From Croceimicrobium sp963977415 (GTDB taxonomy: Bacteria; Bacteroidota; Bacteroidia; Flavobacteriales; Schleiferiaceae), in the NCBI GenBank assembly GCA_963977415.1, contig CAXBOS010000008.1:1-64000 (forward strand): a stretch of 64,000 nt of DNA, in the 5' to 3' direction. A program made the translations under genes and the position numbers. Positions 1-9,470 of the stretch are shown piece by piece. The number at the start of each line of letters is the position of its first letter. Within the stretch, counting starts at the first letter, position 1. The notes beneath the pieces are model-generated. The model saw nothing but the letters and a program-made list of their open reading frames with translations. It did no database searches and was not told where the DNA came from.

Positions 1-998
1 ATTAAACTCAGCCCTGGGGTGTTCTGTCTGCCAGATTTTTGGCGTGTTGTGACCTTGGAAGGAGTCGAACCATAGTGTCGCTTAAGATTAGCGACTTAGT
101 GAGTAATCAAGTTTTGCCTTAATTTTCATCGCTTAACCAAAGGTTAAGACTGATAGATAGGGGTCTTCAAGTTTTAAAACCTACCAAAAGATTTTGCAAA
201 GTATCTCGCAGAGGAATTATGAACAAACAACTCACTTTAATCTCTGCAAAGCTCAGGTTATGTTATTGGGACTGTCCATTTAGAAAATCGAAAGTATCAA
301 AAAAGCGCCGAGTTTATTGATTTATCAAGGTAGTAAGCCCCGCGTTTTTAAAAAGGTATCTCCATGCAAATCTATTGGCCTGAGTTCTATTTGAAATGGA
401 CATCTGATAATTGATACATAGTCAGTTTTAAATCCTAGCGGCTTACAATTAGGAAGTATACTGAACCGATTAGATGTGAAAACCGTCGTTAGAAGAGTAA
501 ATAATTTTTTCTATTTATTTAAAAATTACATTATCGGAATAGGTCGAAATAAGGTTAAAAGTAGTCAGACTATGCTAGCATATTGTTTCAGTAGCGTCTT
601 TCTATTACCATTTTCGGTAAATAGCACGTTTTTTTCCCTTACACGCTTATGAGTTGGAGCTTGGAAGGGTTTTTCGATTTAGCTCATCTTAAGCGAAATC
701 CTTAAATTGAAATTGGTAAACCTTGCCGCCTTAAAGGATGCGAAGAGCGTTCATTTGGGTAAGAAAGTAGGGGAGTGAAATTCATTAAGAATAAGCTATT
801 ATATAGATTGATCCTGAAATTAATAATTGAAGATTAGGTAAATTGATAACAATAAAGACAATGAATTAACTGCTATTTTTAACGCTTTAACGCCAATTAT
901 TGATTAGGTTTTATTAGCTAAAGAAGAATTTCGGTACTTTAGAAACCAGGAATAAACCTCATTTGGTTTAAAAAACCATCAACTACAACAAAATTGGA
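1..998. other. gene-poor, AT-rich leader region
   Basis: I see no convincing coding region here; all frames are broken by frequent stops. The sequence is AT-rich, with no clear tRNA, terminator or long inverted repeat. It may be decayed intergenic DNA upstream of the secreted thioredoxin-like gene that begins at 999. Confidence 0.5.
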
Positions 999-1808
999 AT
1001 GAAAATCCTCTCCTTAATACCACTGGTATTACTACCCTTTATACTTTATACTAATCAGGTTAAGAGAGATAAAAGGTTCATTTGCATTCAAGTGGAAAGT
1101 CTAGATCCTTATGTAAATATAGATGAGATGGAAGCCGATTTTTTAAAGTGGTGGACTTACCATTGTAATACTATTTCCCTTTCCTCGAATTTCATTGCTT
1201 TTAATGAAAATCTTGATACCATTGATAAAGGGCAGTTTTTGACCAAATTATCTTCAGGTGAGTTTATCCCTTTAAGATTGAAATCTAATACTCAAGTTGA
1301 AAACTACGGCCTTTATAAGTTGGGTTCTTTGTCGGATAATAGTATTGGAATAACCATCCGAAATGAAGCCTTGACTAAGCTTAGGTTTTTTGGTATGGAA
1401 GGCAAATCTTTTCCAGATTTTGACTTCATCGATCTAAATGGCAATTCTTATTCTAAGGAAAGCACAAAAGGGAAAATCCTAGTAATTAAGGTTTGGTTTA
1501 TTAACTGTAAGGCCTGTGTGGCTGAATTCCCTGAATTAAATGCGTTTGTTCAAAAGCATGAAAATAGTAAGGATATCATTTTTGTTAGTCTGGCAAGGGA
1601 CTCCAAACCTGCCTTAAATCAGTTTTTGCATAAGAAGTATTTTAAATATCAGGTAGTATCAGAACAGATAGATTTTATCGTTAACGACTTAGGTTTGAAC
1701 ATCTATCCAACGCATATAGTGGTAGATGAAACAGGAATCGTATTAAAGGTTTGCAATCGGGCCGCTGAAATGATTGCCTTCCTTGAGGATGAGATCAATC
1801 GTAAATGA
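999..1808 (+). CDS. secreted thioredoxin-like (TlpA/redoxin family) protein
   Basis: The 269-residue product starts with a hydrophobic leader (residues about 1-18), so it is probably exported. The C-terminal half, from about residue 130, reads as a thioredoxin fold of the TlpA/redoxin type: a strand ending in Val-Trp-Phe, then Cys170-Lys-Ala-Cys173 (a CxxC redox pair), then a helix starting Val-Ala-Glu-Phe-Pro. Later it has an Ile-Tyr-Pro-Thr segment matching the cis-proline loop of thioredoxins. The N-terminal ~110 residues are not recognised. By family it should be an envelope thiol-disulfide oxidoreductase; its partner is unknown. It stands alone, with about 200 bases of non-coding DNA on its 3' side. 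Confidence 0.75.
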   Translation: MKILSLIPLVLLPFILYTNQVKRDKRFICIQVESLDPYVNIDEMEADFLKWWTYHCNTISLSSNFIAFNENLDTIDKGQFLTKLSSGEFIPLRLKSNTQVENYGLYKLGSLSDNSIGITIRNEALTKLRFFGMEGKSFPDFDFIDLNGNSYSKESTKGKILVIKVWFINCKACVAEFPELNAFVQKHENSKDIIFVSLARDSKPALNQFLHKKYFKYQVVSEQIDFIVNDLGLNIYPTHIVVDETGIVLKVCNRAAEMIAFLEDEINRK

Positions 1809-2013
1809 AATTTTTAAATTGAATGGATATGCAGAATAAGGATCTTTTAGGCTGAAACATAAACTAAAGAAATATCAAATATTCTTGCCGTCGTTATGTC
1901 AATTATCGCTTCGAATGAAATAGAAAGAAACAAAGCTCTTCTGGCATATTACTTATGCGGTATTTCGCGTTTTGCAAGAACACAAAAGCAGGCAATCAGG
2001 GAAACCTAGACTT

Positions 2014-2697
2014 ATGAAATATACTTTCTTACTCGTACTCTCTATTTCACTCTTTATCTGCGAGGGTACAAGTGCAGAAGATACTTTTTATAATCTCCAA
2101 ATTCATAAACCCATACACCTGCAGGGTTTATCGGTGGAATTGCTCCATTTGGATCAAGATAAACTGATGGGTTACACTTTTTCAATACTACAAGTAGCGT
2201 ATCAAGGTCGGAAGGATATTATTTTAATAGGAGCGGGAGGTGAGTCTATTTATGGCTTTCGCTATTATTGGCAGGGGTTTACCTTCAGATTAATAGATCC
2301 GGAAACTACGACCAATGAAAACCTGAAAATGGAAATCATTTTAAAGGACTCTTCAAATGTGGATGAAATTTTTACTCAAAAGACTCTCCGTAAGGTGTTT
2401 GAAAATATAGTCACTTTAATGGATGCTCGAGAGATATCCATAGGGAATAGACAAATGAATTTGTTAAAAACTGAGAATAAATTGATTAATGCTAGTTTCA
2501 CTATCGGTCGGCCTCTAAATTATGGAAAATGGGAACAGAGATTTGTGGAGCGAATCGATATAATTGGGCAAACTGATGGAAATGGCTATCATTTTTCATT
2601 TTTGAAGGACCAAGAGGGAAATGTAATGCTAAAAAGTGCCCCGACGGAAGAAATTGAAGGGGGCATGAAATTTAGCTTAAAGTGGTTCTTAGGTTAA
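2014..2697 (+). CDS. hypothetical secreted protein
   Basis: I choose the ATG at 2014, because from there the protein begins with a clean signal peptide (Met-Lys-Tyr, then a Leu/Ser/Val-rich stretch ending near Ser-Ala-Glu). An upstream TTG at 1972 would add 14 polar residues before the signal. The mature ~205 residues have no motif I recognise. They are moderately polar with alternating hydrophobics, consistent with a periplasmic beta-rich protein. It is a single gene between unrelated neighbours. Confidence 0.55.
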   Translation: MKYTFLLVLSISLFICEGTSAEDTFYNLQIHKPIHLQGLSVELLHLDQDKLMGYTFSILQVAYQGRKDIILIGAGGESIYGFRYYWQGFTFRLIDPETTTNENLKMEIILKDSSNVDEIFTQKTLRKVFENIVTLMDAREISIGNRQMNLLKTENKLINASFTIGRPLNYGKWEQRFVERIDIIGQTDGNGYHFSFLKDQEGNVMLKSAPTEEIEGGMKFSLKWFLG

Positions 2698-2955
2698 ACA
2701 ATCATTAGTATCTGCTTAAAATTCAATGTACTTTCATTGAAAGTAGAAGTCGACAGGATTGAAAGGTTTTTTTCCCTGATGAGCAGAAACTAGGAATCAT
2801 TCTAATGAGCAAAGCTTTATCAGAACTTTATTCCCGCAACCATAGGGTGATATTTATTAGCAAAGCATCAGATGAATTAGCTTGATTTCTTTGGTTAAGT
2901 TTAGATGGTTTAGGGCTAGCCGTCTTTTCGTAAATTACAGACCATAAACCATACT

Positions 2956-3390
2956 ATGAAACCAATCAATTACATCCCCAAAGGCGGAGGTGAAAACTAC
3001 AATTACAGCCAAGACCATTGCTTTATTAAACTCTCCTCTCGCGAAACTAACGGTGAATTATGCTTAATTGAAGATAGTCTAAAACCGGGCTTTCATTTAA
3101 AGCGTCATCATCATAAGGTAATGACCGAGATTTTCTATATGTTAGAAGGGGAGATGGAACTCATTTTCGATGCAGAAACCATCATCTTAAAACCAGGTGA
3201 TACCATAACGGTAGCACCCAATGTCTGGCATGAGGCACTTTGCAAGGATGGCGGAAAAATGCTTACTCTCTTTAAAAATGGCGAGTTCGACGTGTTTTTA
3301 GAAAGCCTTTCTAAAATGACGGCCGATGATTTTGCGGATTCGGCTTTAATGCGTTCAGTATCGGAGAAATACGACATTTACGAATCTTAA
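2956..3390 (+). CDS. cupin-domain protein
   Basis: This 144-residue protein is a single cupin. Motif 1 is visible as His51-His52-His53 followed by Glu58 and a Gly-Glu turn (Leu-Glu-Gly-Glu), and motif 2 as Pro-Gly-Asp (about residues 80-82) with His92 in Asn-Val-Trp-His. These are the usual metal ligands (H, H, E, H) of the cupin superfamily. There is no signal peptide, so it is probably cytosolic. Small one-domain cupins bind small molecules or act as isomerases or dioxygenases; the substrate cannot be read from the sequence. It is not in an operon. Confidence 0.8.
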   Translation: MKPINYIPKGGGENYNYSQDHCFIKLSSRETNGELCLIEDSLKPGFHLKRHHHKVMTEIFYMLEGEMELIFDAETIILKPGDTITVAPNVWHEALCKDGGKMLTLFKNGEFDVFLESLSKMTADDFADSALMRSVSEKYDIYES

Positions 3391-3963
3391 GATTAGCTTT
3401 TGAAGGTTTAGTCGATTAGTTATTGGTCCACAAAGCTTTCTTTTTAGGTTTGAATCGTTTGGGAGGCTTTATATAGAAATGGCAATAAATAGATCAATGT
3501 TTGCTTTTAAGGCATTTTCAATAATACTTAACAAGCCTGGTTTAATAAACCAACAATCTTTCTTCATTCTATTTCAAGGCGCACCTTAAAAATCGGTTTT
3601 ATTATTTTTCGGTTTTTGTTTCTTCAAGCGCATCTGCGCAAGCGTGGGAAGAAAGTACATATGCCAATGCGGCACCAATTTTAAAGGTGATAGACGAATT
3701 TCACTTTGCTCCCAAAACCTCTAGCTTGGGAGTTTAGCTGGGTTTAAGATACTTTCATTTGAATTAGGAAGAAACGAATGATAGGCAAATTTTTAATTTT
3801 TATTAGGGTGATACTTAAACCGTACATATTGAGGAGGGTTTCAAGTTTATTATGAGGCCTGCCCATTGTAAAATTTCGCTTAACTATTATTTTTAAGCTA
3901 AAGTATCCCGCGAGATTGACTATTGAGTCATTTTCAAATAAATGGTTTTTTAAGTCCAAAAAG
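3391..3963. other. intergenic region without a supported gene
   Basis: About 570 bases between the cupin and a terminator. A 71-codon open frame on the minus strand (3744-3959) has no signal peptide or recognisable family and an unremarkable composition, so I do not call it a gene. Confidence 0.45.
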
Positions 3964-3998
3964 AAACCCCTGCTATTTCTAAGAAAAGCAGGGGTTTT
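3964..3998 (-). terminator. rho-independent terminator of the 4021-4821 gene
   Basis: The hairpin arms AAACCCCTGCT and AGCAGGGGTTT are separated by 12 bases. It lies just 3' of the minus-strand T9SS gene and is followed on that strand by a T-rich run. Confidence 0.8.
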
Positions 3999-4020
3999 TA
4001 ATTTATATCATTGGCTAAGA

Positions 4021-4821
4021 TTAGCTCTTAACCCAACGGATTTTTTCAATGCTATTGTCTTTTTCCACTTGGATGAAATAAACTCCGCTGCTTAAAGCGG
4101 CGGCATCTACATCAGCTTGGAAACCATTTACATTTTGACTAATTACCAATTGACCGGTAGTGTTAAAAACCTTTAGACTTTTAATCATGCTTGGGCTTTC
4201 GATATGAAATTCACCTTGACCTGGATTAGGATAGATTTTCGCAGTACTTGCTGCTGTTTCATTTAAGCCAATAGTGGCTGCTTCGCCAAAAACATTATCA
4301 AAGTAAATTACTTGGTCAGAACCACGTGCTTGGAAATCTGGGAAAACCACTAATTGATCGTAGTCTGGCGTTAAGCCAATGTGAGATGAAAAGTCGAAGG
4401 TAAGTTGTTCCCACTCATTAATTTTGGTGTTCGCTACTTTAATTTCTCCTAATGACCAGCTATCAGGACGAACCAATTTAATACCCACATCGCTAATTTC
4501 AGATTTCCATACCATGATGCGGATTTGTGCATTATTGGCATTGATGTCGAATGAGCCTGTACCAGCACCGTGCAAGGTTTCGCAACCGGCCCATGGCTGA
4601 CCTGCTTGTAGAGCAGTAAACTTGGCTACTGTTGCTGAAGTGTTCAAGCCTGTTGGGTCAGGATTGGGAACAATCTCTAAAGCAGGGTTTACGTCATTTT
4701 CAAAAACTGTCCATGTCCAGTTGGCGCCTTCGCCGCCTGTTTCAAAATCAATAGGTCCGTTTTGCGCAAAGGCAAAAATGGGTAGAGCAAAGGCTAAAAT
4801 AGTTTTAGTAATTTTTTGCAT
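4021..4821 (-). CDS. T9SS-secreted protein with one CBM-like module
   Basis: The 266-residue protein has a signal peptide (about 1-20, ending Phe-Ala-Gln). A central module of about 160 residues starts with Ile-Asp-Phe-Glu and ends near Tyr-Phe-Asp-Asn-Val, and a C-terminal T9SS type A sorting domain begins near Ile-Tyr-Pro-Asn-Pro (about 190-266). The central module matches each of the three repeats in the divergent gene at 5282: shared landmarks are the FDFE-like start, a Gly-(Leu/Ile/Val)-Asn-Thr-Ser segment, a Trp-Ala-Gly segment and the FDD/FDN end. Such beta-sandwich modules often bind carbohydrate, but that is inference. The protein is probably released or anchored at the cell surface by T9SS. 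Confidence 0.8.
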   Translation of the reverse strand: MQKITKTILAFALPIFAFAQNGPIDFETGGEGANWTWTVFENDVNPALEIVPNPDPTGLNTSATVAKFTALQAGQPWAGCETLHGAGTGSFDINANNAQIRIMVWKSEISDVGIKLVRPDSWSLGEIKVANTKINEWEQLTFDFSSHIGLTPDYDQLVVFPDFQARGSDQVIYFDNVFGEAATIGLNETAASTAKIYPNPGQGEFHIESPSMIKSLKVFNTTGQLVISQNVNGFQADVDAAALSSGVYFIQVEKDNSIEKIRWVKS

Positions 4822-5281
4822 ATAGTTTTTTTAACACGCTCCCTTTAGTGGGTTTGTTATTGTAAATATAACTATAAGCATGTAAATAGCAAGTTTTTTT
4901 TTAAAATGTCCTATAAACATTTCTAGCTTGTATTTTTCTAGGCGCAGGGCTGTATCAAGAACGGTTTCATTAAGCTTGTCTTTGTTGAAACATTGATTTG
5001 GTATGCTTTTCAAAGCTATGGGGTTGCTAAGTTTCAAGGTGTTTTTTGTTTTTTGCTCATTTTGAGCAAGCGGAAAATAAAGGTTTTCGGAGGCTTTAGA
5101 AAAAAATATTTCTCCCCTTTTCTTATAGTTGTTTTTACTACAAGTATTTTTTTTAGCTTGCGCAAGAATTGGTTTTGGTACTTCTAAAGATTTTCAATTC
5201 GTCATATCTCAGTAATTGACGAGGCAAACTGTATTAGACTCCTTAACGGTTATTTATTGTCAATAAAATTTTAAATTAGAA
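4822..5281. promoter_or_regulatory. divergent intergenic region between two paralogous T9SS genes
   Basis: 460 AT-rich bases separate the divergent genes at 4821(-) and 5282(+). Just upstream of the plus-strand gene there is a short palindrome at 5253-5267 (TTTATTG, T, CAATAAA) that could be a regulator site. No gene is convincing here. Shared control of both genes is plausible but unproven. Confidence 0.4.
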
Positions 5282-7033
5282 ATGAAGAAATTTTTACTTT
5301 TCCTGAGTCTTATTAGCTTTCAAATAGGCTATTCACAAAGTCTGCCTTTTGATTTTGAAAACGCTGCAACCAACCCTAGTTTCGTCGATTTTGATGGAGG
5401 GGCAGTTAGTATAGTCGCTAATCCTTTATCAGCTGGTGTAAATACTAGTAGCTCTGTTGCACGCATGGTACGTAATGGTGGTGCTATTTGGGCAGGAAGC
5501 AAGGTGGTTTTAGCTTCCAATCTTAGCTTTGCGGTACTTACCAAAATAACCATGAAGGTTTACACTACGGCTCCCGTGGGAACAGTAGTGAAAATGAAAT
5601 TAGAGGGTGCAGGCGGTCCCTCGGTAGAAGTGGATGCCTTTACATCTGTTTCGGGTGCTTGGGAAACGCTAGAATGGATTTTTGCTGGAACCCCAAATTA
5701 TCTAAATGAAATTGCCTTTATGTTCGATTTCGGAAATGTGGGTAACGGTAGCGCAAGTTCTACTTTTTACTTCGATGATGTAGCACAAGTGCAAGGTCCA
5801 ACTGCTCCTTCATTAATGTCTTTACCAATTGATTTTGAGAGTGGTTATGTCAATACCGACTTTCTTAATTTTTCGGGTGCAGCCACTAGCATAGTCGCTA
5901 ATCCAGTAAAGACCGGTATCAATACGAGTGATACTGTAGCTGAATTAATTAGATACGGTGGAGATATTTGGGCAGGAAGTAAAATCTTACTTAATAGTGA
6001 ACTTGATTTCTCAACCATGTGGCATATCTCTATGAAAGTATATACCACAGCTCCCGTTGGAACTCGTGTGAAATTGCAGTTAGAAGAACCAACAGGAATG
6101 GAAAGTTTGGATGTTTTAACAACGGTATCTGGTGCTTGGGAGACATTAACTTGGAATTTTTACGGTCAGCCTAGTAACACCTTTAATCGCATTGCTTTTT
6201 TATTCGATTTTGGAAATGTTGGCGATGGTACGGCGAACTCCACCTTTTTGTTCGATGATATTGAGCAGTTTGTAGGTCCTGCGCCTGCGCCGCCTGTTCC
6301 CGCTGCTATGCCAATCGATTTTGAGTCGAGCGTACAAACCTCAGATTTCATTAATCAGTTTGGAGCCTATACTACTATTGTTCCCAATCCTGCCCCGACA
6401 GGTATTAATACCAGCGCTACAGTTGCGGAATTCCTTAAGAGTGGTGGACAAGTTTGGGCCCGTAGCTTATTACAATTAACAAATTATCTTGATTTTTCTA
6501 ATCTTAGTGCCATCACTATGAAAGTTTATACAGATGCGCCTGTAGGCACAACTCTTAAATTAAAAGTAGAAAGTACTACCTCGGGCGCGGCTAATGAGAA
6601 AGATGTAGTAACAACAGTTTCAGGTGCTTGGGCTACTTATACTTGGGATTTTGCTGGAGACCCTCCCGTTTATAACGTGATCACTTTTATGTACGGCTAT
6701 GGAGTAGTGGGAAATGCCTCTCCAACTTCTACATTTTACATTGATGACATCATTCAGACAAATGCTAATGGAACGGTTGGTTTAGAGGATTTAAAATCTA
6801 CTGATCAGCTAAAAGCTTTCCCAAATCCTGCTAAGGATTATTTTACCATCAGTGCAGATTCCGAAATAATCCAAACGATTTCGCTCTACGATTTGATGGG
6901 AAATCAGGTTTTGGAGGATAAGCCTAAAGGTAATACTACTACTTTAAATGTGGCACATTTACCAACGGGCCTTTATATTGCAGTTGTTCGCACGCCAGCG
7001 GGTGAGAACAGAATTAAATTGCTGATAGACTAA
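5282..7033 (+). CDS. T9SS-secreted protein with three tandem CBM-like modules
   Basis: The 583-residue protein has a signal peptide (1-19, ending Gly-Tyr-Ser-Gln), three tandem repeats (about 20-179, 180-343 and 344-500) and a T9SS type A sorting domain (about 505-583, starting near Phe-Pro-Asn-Pro-Ala). Every repeat begins Leu/Met-Pro-(Phe/Ile)-Asp-Phe-Glu, continues with Gly-(Val/Ile)-Asn-Thr-Ser, Met-Lys-Val-Tyr-Thr and a Ser-Gly-Ala-Trp motif, and ends with a Thr-Phe-(Tyr/Leu)-(Phe/Ile)-Asp-Asp segment. Short Pro/Ala-rich linkers join the units. No catalytic motif is seen, so a binding or adhesive role outside the cell is the best guess. The protein at 4021-4821 carries one copy of the same module. 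Confidence 0.85.
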   Translation: MKKFLLFLSLISFQIGYSQSLPFDFENAATNPSFVDFDGGAVSIVANPLSAGVNTSSSVARMVRNGGAIWAGSKVVLASNLSFAVLTKITMKVYTTAPVGTVVKMKLEGAGGPSVEVDAFTSVSGAWETLEWIFAGTPNYLNEIAFMFDFGNVGNGSASSTFYFDDVAQVQGPTAPSLMSLPIDFESGYVNTDFLNFSGAATSIVANPVKTGINTSDTVAELIRYGGDIWAGSKILLNSELDFSTMWHISMKVYTTAPVGTRVKLQLEEPTGMESLDVLTTVSGAWETLTWNFYGQPSNTFNRIAFLFDFGNVGDGTANSTFLFDDIEQFVGPAPAPPVPAAMPIDFESSVQTSDFINQFGAYTTIVPNPAPTGINTSATVAEFLKSGGQVWARSLLQLTNYLDFSNLSAITMKVYTDAPVGTTLKLKVESTTSGAANEKDVVTTVSGAWATYTWDFAGDPPVYNVITFMYGYGVVGNASPTSTFYIDDIIQTNANGTVGLEDLKSTDQLKAFPNPAKDYFTISADSEIIQTISLYDLMGNQVLEDKPKGNTTTLNVAHLPTGLYIAVVRTPAGENRIKLLID

Positions 7034-7450
7034 TTTATATACGCAACGGGCTTGAGGCATTAATTTCTTGTAGCCTTCTAGTCATTGTTAAAAATTAATT
7101 ATCCGTCTAGTATTTGCGTACAGTCACACGCAGGTAGTAGGCGGATTTTTTTATCGTGAATTTCCCAAAAACGTAAAAGGCTAAGCGATGTTTTCCTACT
7201 ACATTAAGTTTGGGAATTATCTATTTTTTTTTTTCTTGAGTTGATCTAACTGCTAGTTTTAGACTTTAGCATTTTGGTTTGGCTTTCGCTCGAACTTTTT
7301 TATTCGCTGATAGTTTATTCAATACTTAATTACCCTAAATTTTATGATTTAAATCAAATTAGAGGTAATATAGTGTAAAAACAGGTTAATATGCTATCTA
7401 ATTACATCAATGTAGCAAAGTACATTTCTTAGACTAAATGATATTGATTT
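7034..7450. other. intergenic region upstream of the AraC regulator
   Basis: About 415 AT-rich bases with homopolymer T runs near 7224-7235. I see no terminator hairpin of note and no gene; it presumably carries the promoter of the AraC-type gene at 7451. Confidence 0.4.
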
Positions 7451-8338
7451 ATGCCGACAAGCCGTAAACCCGCTTTTGAAAAAGTTAGCGCTGCCTTTGG
7501 TACCTCCTTTAATGTAAAGTTTTACAATGACCCTTCTCCTCAAGAAAAGCCACCCTTTTGGCATTTTCACCCCGAGGTAGAACTCGTTTATGTAAAAGGT
7601 GGCAAAGGAATGCGTCATATTGGTCATCATCTTTCCTATTATCAAGAGGGTGACTTAGTAATGATCGGTTCTATGCTGCCGCATGCTGGTTTTACCGACC
7701 GATTAACAGGAAACGAATCGGAGACGGTAATTCAGTTTAAACCCGATTGTTTCGGTCACGAGTTCTTCCAGCTGGCGGAGATGCATAATATTCGTCAATT
7801 GCTGGAACTCTCTAAATCAGGCATCTCCTTTAAGGGTGAAACCAAAGCAAAAGTAGGGGCTTTAATGGAGGCACTGGTTACCAAAGACAAATTTAGTAAG
7901 GTTTTAGACCTTCTAAAAGTTTTAAACGATCTCGCGCAAAGCGAAGAATATGAATTGCTTAACGCAGCGGGTTATGTTTTTGAAGTGGAACACTCGGATA
8001 ATGATCGTATTAATGTGATTTATGATTATGTGCAAAAGCATTTTCAGCAAAGTATTTCACTCGAAGAGATTTCTGATATCGCGAATATGACGGTGCCTTC
8101 TTTTTGCCGCTATTTTAAAAAGATCTCGGGTAAAACCTTTACGCACTTTGTTAATGAAATACGCATTATGCATGCTTGCAAGTTGCTAAGTGAGGAGCAG
8201 CAAAGTGTTTCAGAAGTTTCCTTTGAAAGCGGTTTTAATAATTTCTCTCACTTTAACCGGCAGTTTAAGGAAATCACTCAGAAAAGTCCCTCTGAATATC
8301 GCAAGCAGTTTTTCCAGATTTTAAAAGATGAGGGGTAA
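7451..8338 (+). CDS. AraC-family transcriptional regulator with cupin sensor domain
   Basis: The 295-residue protein has an N-terminal cupin-like ligand domain (about 20-110; the His-Phe-His-Pro-Glu segment is typical) and a C-terminal AraC helix-turn-helix pair (about 190-290). The second helix-turn-helix carries the family signature: Ser-Glu-Val-Ser-Phe-Glu-Ser-Gly-Phe, then Ser-His-Phe-Asn-Arg-Gln-Phe-Lys and Ser-Pro-Ser-Glu-Tyr-Arg. This architecture is typical of regulators of sugar uptake or degradation. Its target is unknown; the nearby T9SS modular genes are candidates by position only. It converges on the gene at 8395, with a shared hairpin between. Confidence 0.9.
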   Translation: MPTSRKPAFEKVSAAFGTSFNVKFYNDPSPQEKPPFWHFHPEVELVYVKGGKGMRHIGHHLSYYQEGDLVMIGSMLPHAGFTDRLTGNESETVIQFKPDCFGHEFFQLAEMHNIRQLLELSKSGISFKGETKAKVGALMEALVTKDKFSKVLDLLKVLNDLAQSEEYELLNAAGYVFEVEHSDNDRINVIYDYVQKHFQQSISLEEISDIANMTVPSFCRYFKKISGKTFTHFVNEIRIMHACKLLSEEQQSVSEVSFESGFNNFSHFNRQFKEITQKSPSEYRKQFFQILKDEG

Positions 8339-8340
8339 AA

Positions 8341-8369
8341 AAAAGGCCGATCGCAATGATCAGCCTTTT
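8341..8369. terminator. bidirectional terminator between convergent genes
   Basis: Hairpin AAAAGGC-C-GATC, loop GCAAT, GATC-A-GCCTTTT, with a single C/A mismatch. A-rich and T-rich flanks let it serve both the AraC gene and the minus-strand gene at 8395. Confidence 0.8.
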
Positions 8370-8394
8370 ATACTAACTGCATAGGAGCAATATT

Positions 8395-9030
8395 TTAGCG
8401 ATATGCTACTGTGGGGGTCCAGTTTACTATTTCGCTAAACTCTTGATTAACCATTTGGTTTTCAATACCTATCGTAATAGAGTAGGAGTCTTCTCTTAAA
8501 TTAGATAGGTTAAAGCGTCGTTCTAAGGTACCTTCTGGCTTTACCATTTCCGTATAAATTAAGCGGCCTTCACTGTCGTGAATACTGAGCGACACTTTTT
8601 CATTCCAATTACAAAGCATGTTTAAATCAATAAACTGCGAGTGCTTGCGAAAAGTAGGTTGGAAAATAGTATGTTCTGCTTCCGCAGATAGCTTTATAAA
8701 CCCATCTACCTTAGTGAAAGATTGCACTTTAAGCATTTTATTGGAGCCAACGAGCATGGTATAGCTGCCATTTGGTAATGCTTTTAGGTTGTACTGTTTT
8801 TGTACCAAACCACTTTGCTTAAATGATTCTTGGTGAATCGTTAGCCCCTTTTCATCTTTAATGGTTACTTCAATTTCGGTGTTCTTTTCATTAGTCATTT
8901 GCAAGGCCAAAGCATTTTGGCTACTTGCCCTTACGGAGATGTCCTTTAAACCCTGTGGAGTGGCAATACTGTTTGTTGCGCAAAATATAAGAAGGGCTGC
9001 TAAAGCGTTGTTTTTCGTTTTCATCTGCAA
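8395..9030 (-). CDS. secreted protein with duplicated beta-sandwich-like domain
   Basis: The 211-residue protein begins with a possible signal peptide (about 1-24) and consists of two similar units of about 85 residues. In each, a strand with Val-Thr-Ile or Leu-Ser-Ile is followed by (Asp/Glu)-x-(Lys/Glu)-Gly-(Leu/Arg)-x-Ile, then by a Tyr/Phe-Asn-Leu segment, and by Gly/Asp-Ser-Tyr followed by hydrophobic strand residues. This pattern resembles the Ig-like fold of T9SS sorting domains, but no true sorting signal (Pro-Asn-Pro) is present. No function can be assigned. It is a single gene, convergent with the AraC regulator. Confidence 0.65.
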   Translation of the reverse strand: MQMKTKNNALAALLIFCATNSIATPQGLKDISVRASSQNALALQMTNEKNTEIEVTIKDEKGLTIHQESFKQSGLVQKQYNLKALPNGSYTMLVGSNKMLKVQSFTKVDGFIKLSAEAEHTIFQPTFRKHSQFIDLNMLCNWNEKVSLSIHDSEGRLIYTEMVKPEGTLERRFNLSNLREDSYSITIGIENQMVNQEFSEIVNWTPTVAYR

Positions 9031-9470
9031 TTAATTAAAATTAATAGGTCATTTTTCTGAGGCAAAGATGTCGCTAGTCCTTATACTGCACTACCACCAT
9101 TTTAACGATTTCCTATTGCATATTATCCTAAAAATCATCTCGGGTTAATCGAGTATATTGAAGAGGTAATTTACTATCAATAAGCAAGAGGTTTGTGGTA
9201 AGATAAGAGCTGTTTCTGAAGACATAGTTTCAGTTCGAAGAGCTATGAGATTATCGCAAGTACGTTAAAGATCTTTTTAATTTCTCACATTGCCAATACG
9301 GTAAAACACTAGAATTTTATCACAGAGAATACATTGAAACCTAGGTTTTGAAATGAATGAGGGCAGGTAGAATTTTAATTTTTTAAGCATATCCCAAGAA
9401 TGGTATTGAAAAATCTTAAATTCGGTGCTTAGATAAATTTGTGAATATCTGTTAATCCTAATAGTCAAAT
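9031..9470. other. intergenic region, no supported gene
   Basis: 440 AT-rich bases between divergent genes. A 63-codon open frame on the minus strand (9277-9468) has no family features and is not called. Promoters for both flanking genes should lie here. Confidence 0.4.

Noticed and set aside
55..80. Possible tRNA T-loop on the minus strand (GGTTCGACTCC read on the reverse strand)
   Set aside because: The T-stem does not pair, and no anticodon or acceptor stem can be built from the flanking bases. It is most likely chance, though a decayed tRNA fragment cannot be excluded.
1972..2013. TTG start extending the secreted protein at 2014 by 14 residues
   Set aside because: It would put polar residues before a clear signal peptide; the ATG at 2014 gives the expected export signal.
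3744..3959. 71-codon frame on the minus strand
   Set aside because: No family features, no conserved motif, and a composition like the surrounding AT-rich DNA.
9277..9468. 63-codon frame on the minus strand
   Set aside because: No signal peptide or motif; it overlaps the probable promoter region of the amidase-like gene.
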